Under the pieces are notes generated by a model that was not told the origin of the DNA, made no database searches, and worked only from the letters and a program-made list of their open reading frames with translations. Positions 7,966-17,030 of a stretch of 64,000 nt of DNA are shown here, one piece after another (the first letter of the stretch is position 1; each line of letters begins with the position of its first letter). Where the stretch lies: contig JAODBD010000010.1 in the NCBI GenBank assembly GCA_025463785.1, forward strand, positions 90,682 through 154,681, in the 5' to 3' direction. Made by a program: the position numbers and the translations under genes. The stretch comes from Glaciihabitans sp. GTDB taxonomy: Bacteria > Actinomycetota > Actinomycetes > Actinomycetales > Microbacteriaceae.

Positions 7966-8520
7966 ATGAGTGAAACTGAACTCAGCCAGGGCGACGATTC
8001 GCGCTTCGGTCTCGGCCTGTTGTTCACCGACGGGATGCCCGAACTAGACGACGCCGCAGGCTACCGCGGAGCGATCGCGGCTCGCGCCGCCGGTATCAGC
8101 TATCGCCAACTCGACTACTGGGCACGAACAGAACTCGTTGAGCCAACCGTTCGCGGTGCGGCGGGTTCCGGGTCGCAGCGGCTCTACGGTTTCCGCGACA
8201 TCCTCGTCTTGAAGCTCGTCAAGCGACTTCTCGACACGGGCATTTCGCTGCAACAGATTCGCACCGCGGTCAATCAGCTGCGGGAGGCCGGCGTCAACGA
8301 TCTCGCCCAGACGACTCTCATGAGCGACGGCGCGAGTGTCTACCTGTGCACGACCAACGACGAGGTCATCGACCTCGTCAACCGGGGGCAGGGCGTGTTC
8401 GGCATTGCCGTCGGTAAAGTCCTGCGCGAGGTTGAGACCAGCCTCGTCGAACTCGACTCGATCAAGGGTGAAGATCCGGCCGACGAACTCGCACAGCGCA
8501 GGGCAACCCGCGCGAGCTAA
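7966..8520 (+). CDS. MerR-family regulator, Rv1830-like
   Basis: A 184-aa MerR-type regulator with its winged-helix DNA-binding domain at about residues 30-105 (AGISYRQLDYWARTELVEPT, SGSQRLYGFRDILVLKLVKR) and a C-terminal effector or dimerisation part (DGASVYLCTTNDEVIDLVNR). It resembles Rv1830 of M. tuberculosis, which lies two genes after Rv1828. The intervening bifunctional-nuclease (DUF151) gene of that order is absent here. A 236-bp leader carries AGGTTGA-type boxes, suggesting autoregulation or control by the FtsR-like neighbour. Start ATG 7966 follows AGAGGCACAGGCC. Confidence 0.85.
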   Translation: MSETELSQGDDSRFGLGLLFTDGMPELDDAAGYRGAIAARAAGISYRQLDYWARTELVEPTVRGAAGSGSQRLYGFRDILVLKLVKRLLDTGISLQQIRTAVNQLREAGVNDLAQTTLMSDGASVYLCTTNDEVIDLVNRGQGVFGIAVGKVLREVETSLVELDSIKGEDPADELAQRRATRAS

Positions 8521-8613
8521 CAGGCCGCGCCAGCCCCGCCGATTCAGCCACCCTGCGGTAGTTCTTCTGCGCAGCCGTCAGCCTCGCCGCAGCCTCCCCG
8601 TAGTTTCCCCGGG

Positions 8614-8707
8614 GCGTAACTCATGCTGGGCGCCAGTTCCGGCGGAGGGCGGTCGCGGAAACCGGGGCCGACACGCCCGAATTCGCTCCGCCGAGCATGA
8701 GTTACGC
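8614..8707. repeat. Inverted repeat, 19-bp arms
   Basis: GCGTAACTCATGCTGGGCG at 8614-8632 is matched in inverse orientation at 8689-8707 with 18 of 19 bases identical, enclosing a GC-rich 56-bp loop. No gene lies here. It resembles an intergenic palindromic element or a degenerate miniature mobile element. Its right arm runs directly into the 14-bp tandem repeats. Confidence 0.6.
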
Positions 8708-8757
8708 ACCAACAACTACGCACCAAGAACTACGCATCAACAACTACGCACCAACAA
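8702..8757. repeat. Four tandem copies of a 14-bp repeat
   Basis: Four consecutive 14-bp units, consensus CTACGCACCAACAA (8702-8715, 8716-8729, 8730-8743, 8744-8757), followed by a partial fifth (CTACGAG). Units differ at one or two bases. The array lies in the 290-bp gap between the second merR gene and parA, overlapping the inverted-repeat arm. Its function is unknown. Confidence 0.75.
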
Positions 8758-8810
8758 CTACGAGCGTGGCGACGACGGCCGGGGAGCTGCGGGCCGGCAG
8801 CCCGGGAAGG

Positions 8811-9608
8811 CTACGCGAACTCGCCGAGGCGAGCGGTACGCATGACGCGCTCCAGCAGCTGGTCGAAGTTGCGCGCCATCTCCTGCGCACTTTCGCCCGG
8901 CCACACGTGCAGAGGCTTCGCGGCGCCCTGAGCCTGCTGCAGCGAGGTGCGCTCAGGCAGCTGCGGCGAGAGCACGAGCGGTCCGAACATGTCACGAAGC
9001 TCTTTGATACGAAACTGGTGTTCGAGCGACTGCACTCTGGCGCGATTGACGATGATGCCAAGGGGCTGCAGTCGCGGTGAGAGCCCGCGGCGAATCTCTT
9101 CGATCGCACGGAGAGCCCGGTCTGCGGCAGCGACCGAAAACAGACCAGGCTCGGTAACGACAGTCACGCGGTCACTCGCGGCCCACGCCGTCCGCGTCAG
9201 CGCATTGAGTGAGGGCGCACAGTCCACCAGCACGAGGTCGTAGTCGGCCTCGACGTTTGCGAGGGCCTCCTCGAGCTTCCAAATGTCACGGATGCTCGGA
9301 TGCGGTCCGTCGAAATTGATGGCGGACGGCGATCCGATCAGGACGTCTATCTTGCCGGAGCGCCCCTTGGTCCAGCCACTCGGTGCAATGGCGGCTCGGA
9401 CGATCTTTTCCTTCGGACTGGCGAGAACATCGGCGATGTTGAGGTGACCCGCGACGTTGATGTCCATGCCGGTCGAAACGTCCGACTGCGGGTCGAGGTC
9501 GACAACGAGTGTGCGAAGTCCACGCGCGAAAGCCGCGGACGCCAACCCCAGCGTCACAGTTGTCTTTCCCACGCCCCCTTTGAGGGAGCTGACGCTGAGT
9601 ACATGCAC
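8811..9608 (-). CDS. ParA/Soj-family ATPase
   Basis: A 265-aa P-loop ATPase of the ParA/MinD group. The deviant Walker A is SSLKGGVGKTTV near the N-terminus, VVDLDPQSD is the A' region, and LVLVDCAPSLNALT is Walker B. The length fits chromosomal Soj-like proteins. I chose GTG 9608 (VHVLSVSS), where homology begins; GTG 9629 is possible and the frame stays open further upstream antisense to pyc. No parB-like gene or obvious parS site is adjacent, so this is probably not the main chromosome-partitioning parA. It is divergent from pyruvate carboxylase. Confidence 0.85.
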   Translation of the reverse strand: MHVLSVSSLKGGVGKTTVTLGLASAAFARGLRTLVVDLDPQSDVSTGMDINVAGHLNIADVLASPKEKIVRAAIAPSGWTKGRSGKIDVLIGSPSAINFDGPHPSIRDIWKLEEALANVEADYDLVLVDCAPSLNALTRTAWAASDRVTVVTEPGLFSVAAADRALRAIEEIRRGLSPRLQPLGIIVNRARVQSLEHQFRIKELRDMFGPLVLSPQLPERTSLQQAQGAAKPLHVWPGESAQEMARNFDQLLERVMRTARLGEFA

Positions 9609-9729
9609 GAGTAACGACGATACCTTCACTAGTCTTAAAGAACCTAAATCATGACCCCCTGCGAGGCACTCTCGGGCGCGTCGCATCCCGGTCATCGATC
9701 TAGGCTTGGCCCAGTCGCGAAAGGACCAC

Positions 9730-12700
9730 ATGTTCAAGAAGATCCTCGTAGCAAACCGCGGTGAGATTGCCATTCGCGCATTCCGGGCTGCGTACGAACT
9801 GGGCGCGGCCACCGTCGCCGTTTTTCCGTACGAGGATCGCAACTCGATGCATCGCCTCAAAGCCGATGAGGCATACCAGATTGGCGAAAAGGGCCACCCT
9901 GTTCGTGCCTACCTGGATGTTGATGAGATCATCCGAGTCGCTAAAGAGTCGGGCGCCGACGCGATCTACCCTGGCTACGGATTCCTGTCGGAGAACCCCG
10001 ATCTCGCGCAGGCAGCGGCGAATGCCGGCATTACCTTCATCGGCCCACCCACCAAGGTGCTCGAAATGGCGGGCAACAAAGTCACCGCGAAGGAGCACGC
10101 CATCGAAGCCGGCGTGCCGGTCCTCGCGTCGACCCCGGCATCCCGTGACATCGACGAACTTCTGGCTGGCGCAGATGGCATCGGATTCCCGATCTTCGCC
10201 AAAGCGGTTGCCGGTGGCGGCGGGCGAGGCATGCGAAGGGTCGAGAAGAAAGAAGACCTCAGGGACGCTCTCGAAGCAGCGATGCGCGAAGCCGACAGCG
10301 CGTTCGGCGACCCGACGATGTTCCTCGAGCAGGCCGTGGTTCGCCCACGTCACATCGAAGTCCAGATCCTGGCGGATGCCACGGGCGAGACCGTGCACCT
10401 GTTCGAGCGGGACTGCTCGATCCAGCGCCGCCACCAGAAGGTCGTCGAAATTGCGCCAGCCCCCAATCTCGACGAGACGGTCCGACAGGCCATGTACCGC
10501 GACGCGATCGCGTTCGCGAAGTCCATCGGGTATGTCAACGCCGGCACGGTCGAGTTTCTGCTGGACACTGCGGGGGAGCGCAAGGGCAAGCACTTCTTCA
10601 TTGAGATGAACCCCCGCATCCAGGTCGAACACACCGTCACCGAGGAAGTAACGGACGTCGACCTGGTCCAGTCGCAGATGCGCATCGCGGCGGGCCAGAC
10701 CCTCCACGAGCTCGGGCTCGAGCAGGCCGACCTGCATCTGCGTGGCGCGGCGCTGCAATGTCGCATCACGACGGAGGATCCGGCCGCAGGGTTCAGGCCC
10801 GACACCGGCAAGATCACGACCTATCGCTCGCCGGGCGGCGCAGGGATCCGCCTTGATGGCGGCACGGTCAGCGCGGGCGCCCAGATTTCTCCCCATTTCG
10901 ACTCGATGCTGGTCAAGATGACCTGTCGTGGGCGCGACTTCACGGCGGCCGTGACGCGAGCCAAGCGCGGGCTTGCCGAGTTCCGCCTGCGCGGGGTGAC
11001 CACCAACATCCCATTTCTGCAGGCGGTTCTCGATGACCCTGACTTTGCGGCGGGAGATCTGAGCACCTCGTTCATCGATGAGCGCCCGTGGCTCGTGCGT
11101 GGCCACCAGTCGAAAGACCGTGGTACGAAGGTGCTCAACTGGTTGGCTGACATCACCGTCAACCAGCCCAACGGCAGCGGGGAGGGTCTCATCGATCCCG
11201 CTCTCAAGCTTCCGGATGTTGACCTGGAGTTGCCAGCGCCCGCGGGCTCCCGGCAGCGGCTCCTCGAACTCGGACCGGTCGGCTTTGCGAGCGCACTGCG
11301 CGCTCAGAAGGCTCTTGCCGTCACCGAGACCACCATGCGCGACGCACACCAGTCGCTGCTCGCGACGCGTGTGCGCACCCGCGACCTTGTGGCGGTCGCA
11401 CCGTATGTCGCGCGGCTCACGCCCGAGCTGCTGTCGGTTGAAGCCTGGGGCGGGGCGACCTACGACGTCGCGCTGCGCTTTCTGGCCGAAGATCCCTGGG
11501 AGCGCCTTGCCGCCTTGCGCGAAGCGCTGCCCAACATCAACATTCAGATGCTGCTGCGCGGTCGCAACACGGTCGGCTACACGCCGTACCCGACAGAGGT
11601 GACGGATGCCTTCGTGCGCGAGGCAGCAGCGACCGGTGTCGATATCTTCCGCATCTTCGATGCCCTGAACGATGTGTCCCAGATGCGTCCTGCCATCGAT
11701 TCCGTGCTCGAGACGGGCACCACGGTCGCCGAGGTCGCGCTGTGCTACACGGCCGACCTGCTCGACCCGGCTGAAACCCTCTACACACTCGACTACTACC
11801 TGCGCCTCGCCGAGCAAATCGTCGAAACCGGCGCACACATCATTGCCATCAAAGACATGGCGGGACTCCTGAGAGCAGAAGCCGCTGAACGCCTTGTGGG
11901 AGCCCTCCGCGACCGATTCGACCTCCCGGTGCACGTCCACACTCACGACACCGCAGGCGGCCAGTTGGCAACGCTACTGTCGGCATCCCGTGCGGGAGCA
12001 GACGCGGTCGATGTTGCCAGCGCGCCTATGGCCGGGACGACAAGCCAGCCGTCTGCGTCGGCGCTCGTCGCGGCGCTGGCCCACACCGAGCGCGATACGG
12101 GCATCTCTCTGCAGGCTGTCTCAGACCTTGAGCCGTACTGGGAAGCCGTTCGCCACGTATACAAGCCGTTCGAGTCGGGGCTCCCTGGCCCCACCGGTCG
12201 CGTGTACAAGCACGAGATTCCGGGAGGGCAACTGTCGAACCTTCGCCAACAGGCGATTGCGCTCGGTCTCGCCGACCAGTTTGAGAAGATCGAAGACCTC
12301 TATGCCGCGGCCAGCCGGATTCTGGGGCGTCCGCCCAAGGTGACACCGTCGTCCAAGGTCGTCGGCGACCTGGCTCTCGCACTTGCCGCGGCCAACGCCG
12401 ACCCGGTCGACTTCGAGCAGAACCCTCAGAAATACGACATCCCCGATTCGGTCATTGGTTTCATGGCGGGTGAACTGGGAGATTTGCCAGGGGGATGGCC
12501 GGAGCCATTCCGAAGCAAGGTACTTGAGGGTCGCACGGTCAAGATCGGCGTTGAAGAGATCACAGACCAGGACCGTATCGACCTCGATGGTGACTCATCC
12601 ACGCGCCGGCGGACGCTAAACCGGTTGCTGTTCGCCGGGCCGACGAAGATCTTCGAGCAAAACCGGGAGATGTTCGGCGATCTGTCGATCCTCGACACGA

Positions 12701-13128
12701 CCGATTACCTGTACGGGCTGCGTCAGGGCAACGAGCACATCGTCGCCATGAGCAAAGGCGTCCGTCTCTACGTCGGTCTCGAAGCAATCGGTGAGGCCGA
12801 CGACAAGGGCATGCGCACGGTGATGACCACGCTGAACGGCCAACTGCGCCCGGTGTTCGTGCGGGACAGGAACGTCAGCGTCGAGAGCAAGGCGGCCGAG
12901 AAGGCGGATCCCACGAAGCCGGGACAGATTGCTGCGCCGTTCTCCGGAGTCGTCACGCTTCAGGTAGAGGAGGGTGCAACGATTGCGGCTGGCCAGGTGA
13001 TCGCATCCATTGAGGCCATGAAGATGGAGGCTGCGATCACGTCGCCGATCGCGGGTACGGTCCGCCGGGTGGCAATCCCGAAGACACAGCAGGTCGATGC
13101 TGGCGATTTGATCATCGAAGTCATCTGA
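9730..13128 (+). CDS. pyc: Pyruvate carboxylase
   Basis: A single-chain biotin-dependent pyruvate carboxylase of 1132 aa that makes oxaloacetate from pyruvate, bicarbonate and ATP to replenish the TCA cycle. Domains in order: biotin carboxylase (about 1-455, with GGGGRGMR and EMNPRIQVEHTVTEEVT), carboxyltransferase (about 525-800, ETTMRDAHQSLLATR and a metal-binding HVHTHDTAG), the conserved PC region, and a C-terminal biotinyl domain with EAMKMEA, in which Lys1098 is the biotinylation site. ATG 9730 follows AAAGGA with good spacing. An earlier in-frame GTG at 9706 is less likely. Confidence 0.97.
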   Translation: MFKKILVANRGEIAIRAFRAAYELGAATVAVFPYEDRNSMHRLKADEAYQIGEKGHPVRAYLDVDEIIRVAKESGADAIYPGYGFLSENPDLAQAAANAGITFIGPPTKVLEMAGNKVTAKEHAIEAGVPVLASTPASRDIDELLAGADGIGFPIFAKAVAGGGGRGMRRVEKKEDLRDALEAAMREADSAFGDPTMFLEQAVVRPRHIEVQILADATGETVHLFERDCSIQRRHQKVVEIAPAPNLDETVRQAMYRDAIAFAKSIGYVNAGTVEFLLDTAGERKGKHFFIEMNPRIQVEHTVTEEVTDVDLVQSQMRIAAGQTLHELGLEQADLHLRGAALQCRITTEDPAAGFRPDTGKITTYRSPGGAGIRLDGGTVSAGAQISPHFDSMLVKMTCRGRDFTAAVTRAKRGLAEFRLRGVTTNIPFLQAVLDDPDFAAGDLSTSFIDERPWLVRGHQSKDRGTKVLNWLADITVNQPNGSGEGLIDPALKLPDVDLELPAPAGSRQRLLELGPVGFASALRAQKALAVTETTMRDAHQSLLATRVRTRDLVAVAPYVARLTPELLSVEAWGGATYDVALRFLAEDPWERLAALREALPNINIQMLLRGRNTVGYTPYPTEVTDAFVREAAATGVDIFRIFDALNDVSQMRPAIDSVLETGTTVAEVALCYTADLLDPAETLYTLDYYLRLAEQIVETGAHIIAIKDMAGLLRAEAAERLVGALRDRFDLPVHVHTHDTAGGQLATLLSASRAGADAVDVASAPMAGTTSQPSASALVAALAHTERDTGISLQAVSDLEPYWEAVRHVYKPFESGLPGPTGRVYKHEIPGGQLSNLRQQAIALGLADQFEKIEDLYAAASRILGRPPKVTPSSKVVGDLALALAAANADPVDFEQNPQKYDIPDSVIGFMAGELGDLPGGWPEPFRSKVLEGRTVKIGVEEITDQDRIDLDGDSSTRRRTLNRLLFAGPTKIFEQNREMFGDLSILDTTDYLYGLRQGNEHIVAMSKGVRLYVGLEAIGEADDKGMRTVMTTLNGQLRPVFVRDRNVSVESKAAEKADPTKPGQIAAPFSGVVTLQVEEGATIAAGQVIASIEAMKMEAAITSPIAGTVRRVAIPKTQQVDAGDLIIEVI

Positions 13129-13199
13129 GGACAACCCCCAGTCCCGATTTTCGCTCGTTGGTAAGCTGGACAGTCGACCAACCGAAAGGGACAGCCGTT

Positions 13200-14540
13200 T
13201 TGGTGACACAGCGCAAGTCAGAGGCGGAGGCCGATAAAGGCCTTGCACGGTTTGGCGAACCCGACAGACGCAAGAGCGATCGACACAACAGCGATGCATA
13301 CGCGGGCGATTTTGACGACGCAGAGCAGCCGGAGAAGCTCAAATTCAGCGTCGATCTTCCGGCGACAGTACATTCAACGCCGGCCGACGAGGCAGCGGTG
13401 GCAATCCACGACGTTCCCGTTGATCCCGGATTTATTGCCACATCACAGCCGGGCACGACTTCGATCACGGTGGTTGCCGTGCCCGTATCGCCCGCCCGCG
13501 AGGCCGAGGCGAAACAGAACCCCATTCCCGACCTGCCGATCAACGATGTGCCGGTGACGCGGCGAGAGCGTCTGCGCGGCGAGCCGTCGTCGTCGCCGGA
13601 GCCCGCAGCAATGCTCACTGCCGACCGCCTGATCGACGCCAAGAAGAAGAAGCGCCAGGCTCCCGAGGGCGGCTGGCCCCACTTCATCTACGCCGTGAGC
13701 CTTCACGCCATCAACCTTGGCGACTCGCAGAAGGTACGCGATCGCAAGGCCGTCGATTTCCGTATCGCAAAAGCCTTCGAGGGGGGCACGCGCTTTGTGC
13801 CGATTCTCACTCGCAAGGGTGGTGTTGGCAAGACGACGGTGTCCGCGCTACTGGGGATGGCTCTTGCCAGCGTTCGCGACGACCGCATAATCGCAATCGA
13901 TGCCAATCCCGACCGGGGCACGCTGGCAGAGCGCGTCAACAAGCAGACGCGTGCGACAGTTCGCGATGTCGTCACCAGGGCGGCGTCCATTGGAACTTTC
14001 AGCGACTTCAGCGAGCTTGTCTCCCGTGACGAGACGCGGCTCGACATTCTTGCGTCCGACACCGATCCTCTGCTCTCGGAAGCCTTTGATGAGGACGACT
14101 ACAACGTCGTCGCCGACCTCGCAGCGAGGTACTACTCGATCGCTCTCACCGACTGTGGCACGGGTATCGTGCACTCGGTCATGCATGCGACCCTGCAGAG
14201 GGCAGATTCGGTCGTGATTGTTTCGGGCGGCAGCGTAGACGAGGCGCGGCTGGCTTCCGAGACGCTCACCTGGCTCGAGGCCAACGGCTACGGTGATCTG
14301 GTCAGGAACGCGATCGTTGCCCTCAACACCGCAACGCAGGGCACCAACCTCGTGAAGCTCAGCGAGATTGAAGCACATTTCGTTTCGAGGGTGCGGGATG
14401 TCGTGAGAATTCCCTACGACCCGCAGCTGGCCGCGGGCTCGGTCGTGAGCTACCGCGATCTCAAGCCGCTCACCCAGAACTCCGCGCGGGAGCTCGCAGC
14501 ACTCGTCGTCGACGGCCTGCCTGCTCGCCGCGAGGTGTGA
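13200..14540 (+). CDS. MinD/ParA-like ATPase with long disordered N-terminus
   Basis: About 446 aa. The first 190 residues are charged, Pro/Ala-rich and probably unstructured. The P-loop domain follows with deviant Walker A TRKGGVGKTTVSALLG, then IAIDANPDRGTL and SIALTDCGTGIVHSVM. The layout resembles actinobacterial MinD-like ATPases, some of which are associated with type VII secretion (EspI-like), but no secretion gene is nearby. The start is TTG 13200 or GTG 13203, behind GAAAGGG (13184-13190). Peptide deformylase follows after 7 bp. Its partner and role are unknown. Confidence 0.78.
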   Translation: MVTQRKSEAEADKGLARFGEPDRRKSDRHNSDAYAGDFDDAEQPEKLKFSVDLPATVHSTPADEAAVAIHDVPVDPGFIATSQPGTTSITVVAVPVSPAREAEAKQNPIPDLPINDVPVTRRERLRGEPSSSPEPAAMLTADRLIDAKKKKRQAPEGGWPHFIYAVSLHAINLGDSQKVRDRKAVDFRIAKAFEGGTRFVPILTRKGGVGKTTVSALLGMALASVRDDRIIAIDANPDRGTLAERVNKQTRATVRDVVTRAASIGTFSDFSELVSRDETRLDILASDTDPLLSEAFDEDDYNVVADLAARYYSIALTDCGTGIVHSVMHATLQRADSVVIVSGGSVDEARLASETLTWLEANGYGDLVRNAIVALNTATQGTNLVKLSEIEAHFVSRVRDVVRIPYDPQLAAGSVVSYRDLKPLTQNSARELAALVVDGLPARREV

Positions 14541-14547
14541 TCGCGCG

Positions 14548-15039
14548 ATGACAGAGAGACAGATCAGACTCTTCGGCGACCCCGTTCTCCGGTCGGTGTG
14601 CGACCCGATACAACCGGGTGACAAGCGCGTACAGGGGCTCGTAGACGACCTGCTTGAAACAGTGGAGGTCCCGGGTCGTGCCGGTCTCGCGGCCAATCAG
14701 ATCGGCGTCGCGCTGCGCGCATTCAGCTACAACATCGATGGCCGGGTTGGGTACATCCTGAACCCGGTCATCACAGAACTCGCGGGCGAACGAGAACTCG
14801 TCGAAGAGGGGTGCCTATCAGTTCCCGGGTTCTACTTCCCGCGTCTGCGCTACCCGCAGGCGACCGTCACCGGCATCGATGTTGCGGGAAACCCGATCGA
14901 GATCGGCGGCGAGGGGATACTCGCGCAGGCAATTCAGCACGAGGTCGACCATCTCGACGGGCACCTCTACATCGAGGGCCTTGAGCCCGATGCGAAGCGT
15001 GATGCGATGCGAGCGATCCGTTCTGCCAGCTGGTACTAA
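14548..15039 (+). CDS. def: Peptide deformylase
   Basis: A 163-aa metalloenzyme that removes the N-formyl group from nascent proteins. All three family motifs are intact: GLAANQIG (46-53), EEGCLS (86-91, metal ligand Cys89) and HEVDH (131-135, two His ligands and the catalytic Glu). Length is typical. It starts at ATG 14548, closely behind the MinD-like gene, suggesting co-transcription. Its 3' end lies inside a perfect 19-bp tandem duplication, so a second copy of the last codons and stop follows immediately. Confidence 0.95.
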   Translation: MTERQIRLFGDPVLRSVCDPIQPGDKRVQGLVDDLLETVEVPGRAGLAANQIGVALRAFSYNIDGRVGYILNPVITELAGERELVEEGCLSVPGFYFPRLRYPQATVTGIDVAGNPIEIGGEGILAQAIQHEVDHLDGHLYIEGLEPDAKRDAMRAIRSASWY

Positions 15040-15063
15040 GAGGGCCAGCTGGTACTAAGAGGG
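15026..15063. repeat. Perfect 19-bp tandem duplication over the def stop codon
   Basis: CCAGCTGGTACTAAGAGGG occurs twice head-to-tail (15026-15044 and 15045-15063). The first copy contains the last codons of def (SWY) and its TAA. The second copy repeats them downstream without coding meaning. It looks like a recent slippage duplication. Confidence 0.9.
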
Positions 15064-15084
15064 TGGGAAACGAGCTGGCACTGA

Positions 15085-16914
15085 TCAGCGCACGGCTGAC
15101 TGCTCCTGGGTCTCAGTAGGCGAACTCGAGTAGATTCCCTCGATCACATCGGCAAAATCGCTCAGGATGACGTTGCGCTTGATGCTCATTTTCGGCGTGA
15201 GGTGACCGCTGTCTTCGGTCAGGTCGGTAGCCAGAATCTGGAATTTGCGAATCGATTCGGCGCGGGAAACGTTCTTGTTCGCTGAGTCGACCGCGCGCTG
15301 CACCTCGGCAATGACAACCGGATTCACGGATGCCTCGGCGAGCGTCTGATTCGGGTCTTCACCGTTGTTCTTGAGCCACGCCGGAAGCATCTCGGGATCG
15401 AGTGTGACGAGTGCCGCGATGAACGGTTTCTGCTCGCCAACGACGATCACCTGGCTGATGATCGGATTCGCGCGAATGGGGTCCTCGAGCGCTGCGGGCG
15501 AGACATTCTTGCCGCCAGCGGTCACAATGATCTCTTTCTTACGGCCGGTGATCGTGAGGTAACCGTCCTCATCGAGGACACCGATGTCACCCGTTCTGAA
15601 CCAGCCGTCCTCGAATGCTTCGGCCGTGGCCTTCTCGTTCTTCCAGTAACCGGAGAAGATGTCGATGCCTTTGCCCTGGATCTCACCGTCATCCGCAATG
15701 CGGATGGAAACGCCGGGGAGTGGCGGGCCGACCTTGCCGATCTTGAAGTTGGACGGCAGGTTTACCGTCAGCGGAGCGGTCGTTTCGGTGAGGCCGTAGC
15801 CCTCGAGGATCGTGAGGCCGAGACTGCGATAGAAATGACCGAGGCGAAGGCCGAGGGGTGCGGAACCCGATACCGCGTACTTGACGTTGCCGCCGAGGGC
15901 GGCGCGGATCTTGCTGAGCACGAGGCGGTCGAACAGCGCAAACTGCAGCGCGAGGCCGAGCGGAACTTTGCCGGCGTCCAGCGCTTTCGAGTGCGCGATG
16001 GCGACATCCGCTGCCTTCCGGAAAATCTTGCCGCGGCCGCCCTCTTCCGCCTTCTGCTCGGACGAGTTGTAGACCTTTTCGAACACTCGGGGCACCGCGA
16101 GAAGGAACGTCGGGCGAAAGGATGCCATGGCAGGCAGCAGCTGCCGCGTATCGGCCTGGTGCCCGACGCGCACTCCTGCATCGACGCACATGACCGCGAT
16201 GAATCGCGCAAAGATGTGCGCGGTAGTGATGAACAACAGTGTGCTCGAGCCGGAGTTGACGACCTCGGGCAGCGCGGCTTTAGCGTTGCGGGAGAGTTCG
16301 ACGAAGTTGGAGTGGGTGAGGATGCAACCCTTGGGCCTGCCTGTCGTGCCCGCCGTGTAGATCAGGGTCGCGACATCCGACCCCTTCGCGATCGCTCTGC
16401 GATGGTCGATCTCTGAGTCTTCGACATCGGCGCCCGAGGTGGTCAACTTCTGCACCATGTCGGTGTCGAGGCGCCAGACCGAACCGACGAGCGGAAGGTC
16501 GGCGTGGACCTCATCGAAACGCGCGAAGTGATCCGCAGTTTCGGTAATCATCGCGATGGCACCGGAGTCTTCGAGGTCCCAGTGGATCTGACTCGGCGAC
16601 GAAGTCTCGTAGACCGGCACGAGAACGGCGCCGGCGAACCACACCGCGAAGTCGATGAGGCTCCACTCATAGCGAGTCCGGCACATCATGCCGATCTTGT
16701 CACCGGGCTGGATCCCAGCGGCGACAAAGCCCTTGGCCAATGCGCGCACTTGATCGTGAAACTCTCTCGCAGTGACGTCAGACCACGTGCCGTCGTCCTG
16801 GGGCAGCGAAAAGAGCGCCAGGTCGGGCGTGTCCTTTACTCGGTCGATCAGCAGGTCTGTTGCGTTGGCATCCGGATCGGCTGGAACGGCTCGGGGCATA
16901 TCAAACTGCTTCAC
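15085..16914 (-). CDS. Long-chain fatty acid-CoA ligase (AMP-forming)
   Basis: A 609-aa adenylate-forming enzyme of the FadD15-like group that activates long-chain fatty acids to acyl-CoA through an acyl-adenylate. The AMP-binding signature is YTAGTTGRPKG (186-196). Further motifs are EGYGLTETTAP in the core and GWFRTGDIGVLDEDGYLTIT with GRKKEIIVTAGGKNVSP at the hinge to the C-terminal lid. No transmembrane segment is obvious. Start ATG 16914 is preceded by AGGGAG. It is convergent with def and divergent from the ROK kinase. With the plsC-like gene it suggests a lipid-synthesis neighbourhood. Confidence 0.93.
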   Translation of the reverse strand: MKQFDMPRAVPADPDANATDLLIDRVKDTPDLALFSLPQDDGTWSDVTAREFHDQVRALAKGFVAAGIQPGDKIGMMCRTRYEWSLIDFAVWFAGAVLVPVYETSSPSQIHWDLEDSGAIAMITETADHFARFDEVHADLPLVGSVWRLDTDMVQKLTTSGADVEDSEIDHRRAIAKGSDVATLIYTAGTTGRPKGCILTHSNFVELSRNAKAALPEVVNSGSSTLLFITTAHIFARFIAVMCVDAGVRVGHQADTRQLLPAMASFRPTFLLAVPRVFEKVYNSSEQKAEEGGRGKIFRKAADVAIAHSKALDAGKVPLGLALQFALFDRLVLSKIRAALGGNVKYAVSGSAPLGLRLGHFYRSLGLTILEGYGLTETTAPLTVNLPSNFKIGKVGPPLPGVSIRIADDGEIQGKGIDIFSGYWKNEKATAEAFEDGWFRTGDIGVLDEDGYLTITGRKKEIIVTAGGKNVSPAALEDPIRANPIISQVIVVGEQKPFIAALVTLDPEMLPAWLKNNGEDPNQTLAEASVNPVVIAEVQRAVDSANKNVSRAESIRKFQILATDLTEDSGHLTPKMSIKRNVILSDFADVIEGIYSSSPTETQEQSAVR

Positions 16915-17030
16915 GGTAACTCCCTCGGCACCGATGGATCATTCATCCCACTCTAACCGCAGTGACGCGGGCTCACGTTGCTGCCTGGTCGGGGAGAGCA
17001 GCTCTCCGGCTTTCGGTACACTCGTAAATC

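Noticed and set aside
9700..11946. Long open frame (about 748 aa) on the minus strand
   Set aside because: It lies wholly antisense to the intact pyruvate carboxylase gene, has Arg/Val-rich low-information sequence and no domain; it is a by-product of GC-rich codon bias.
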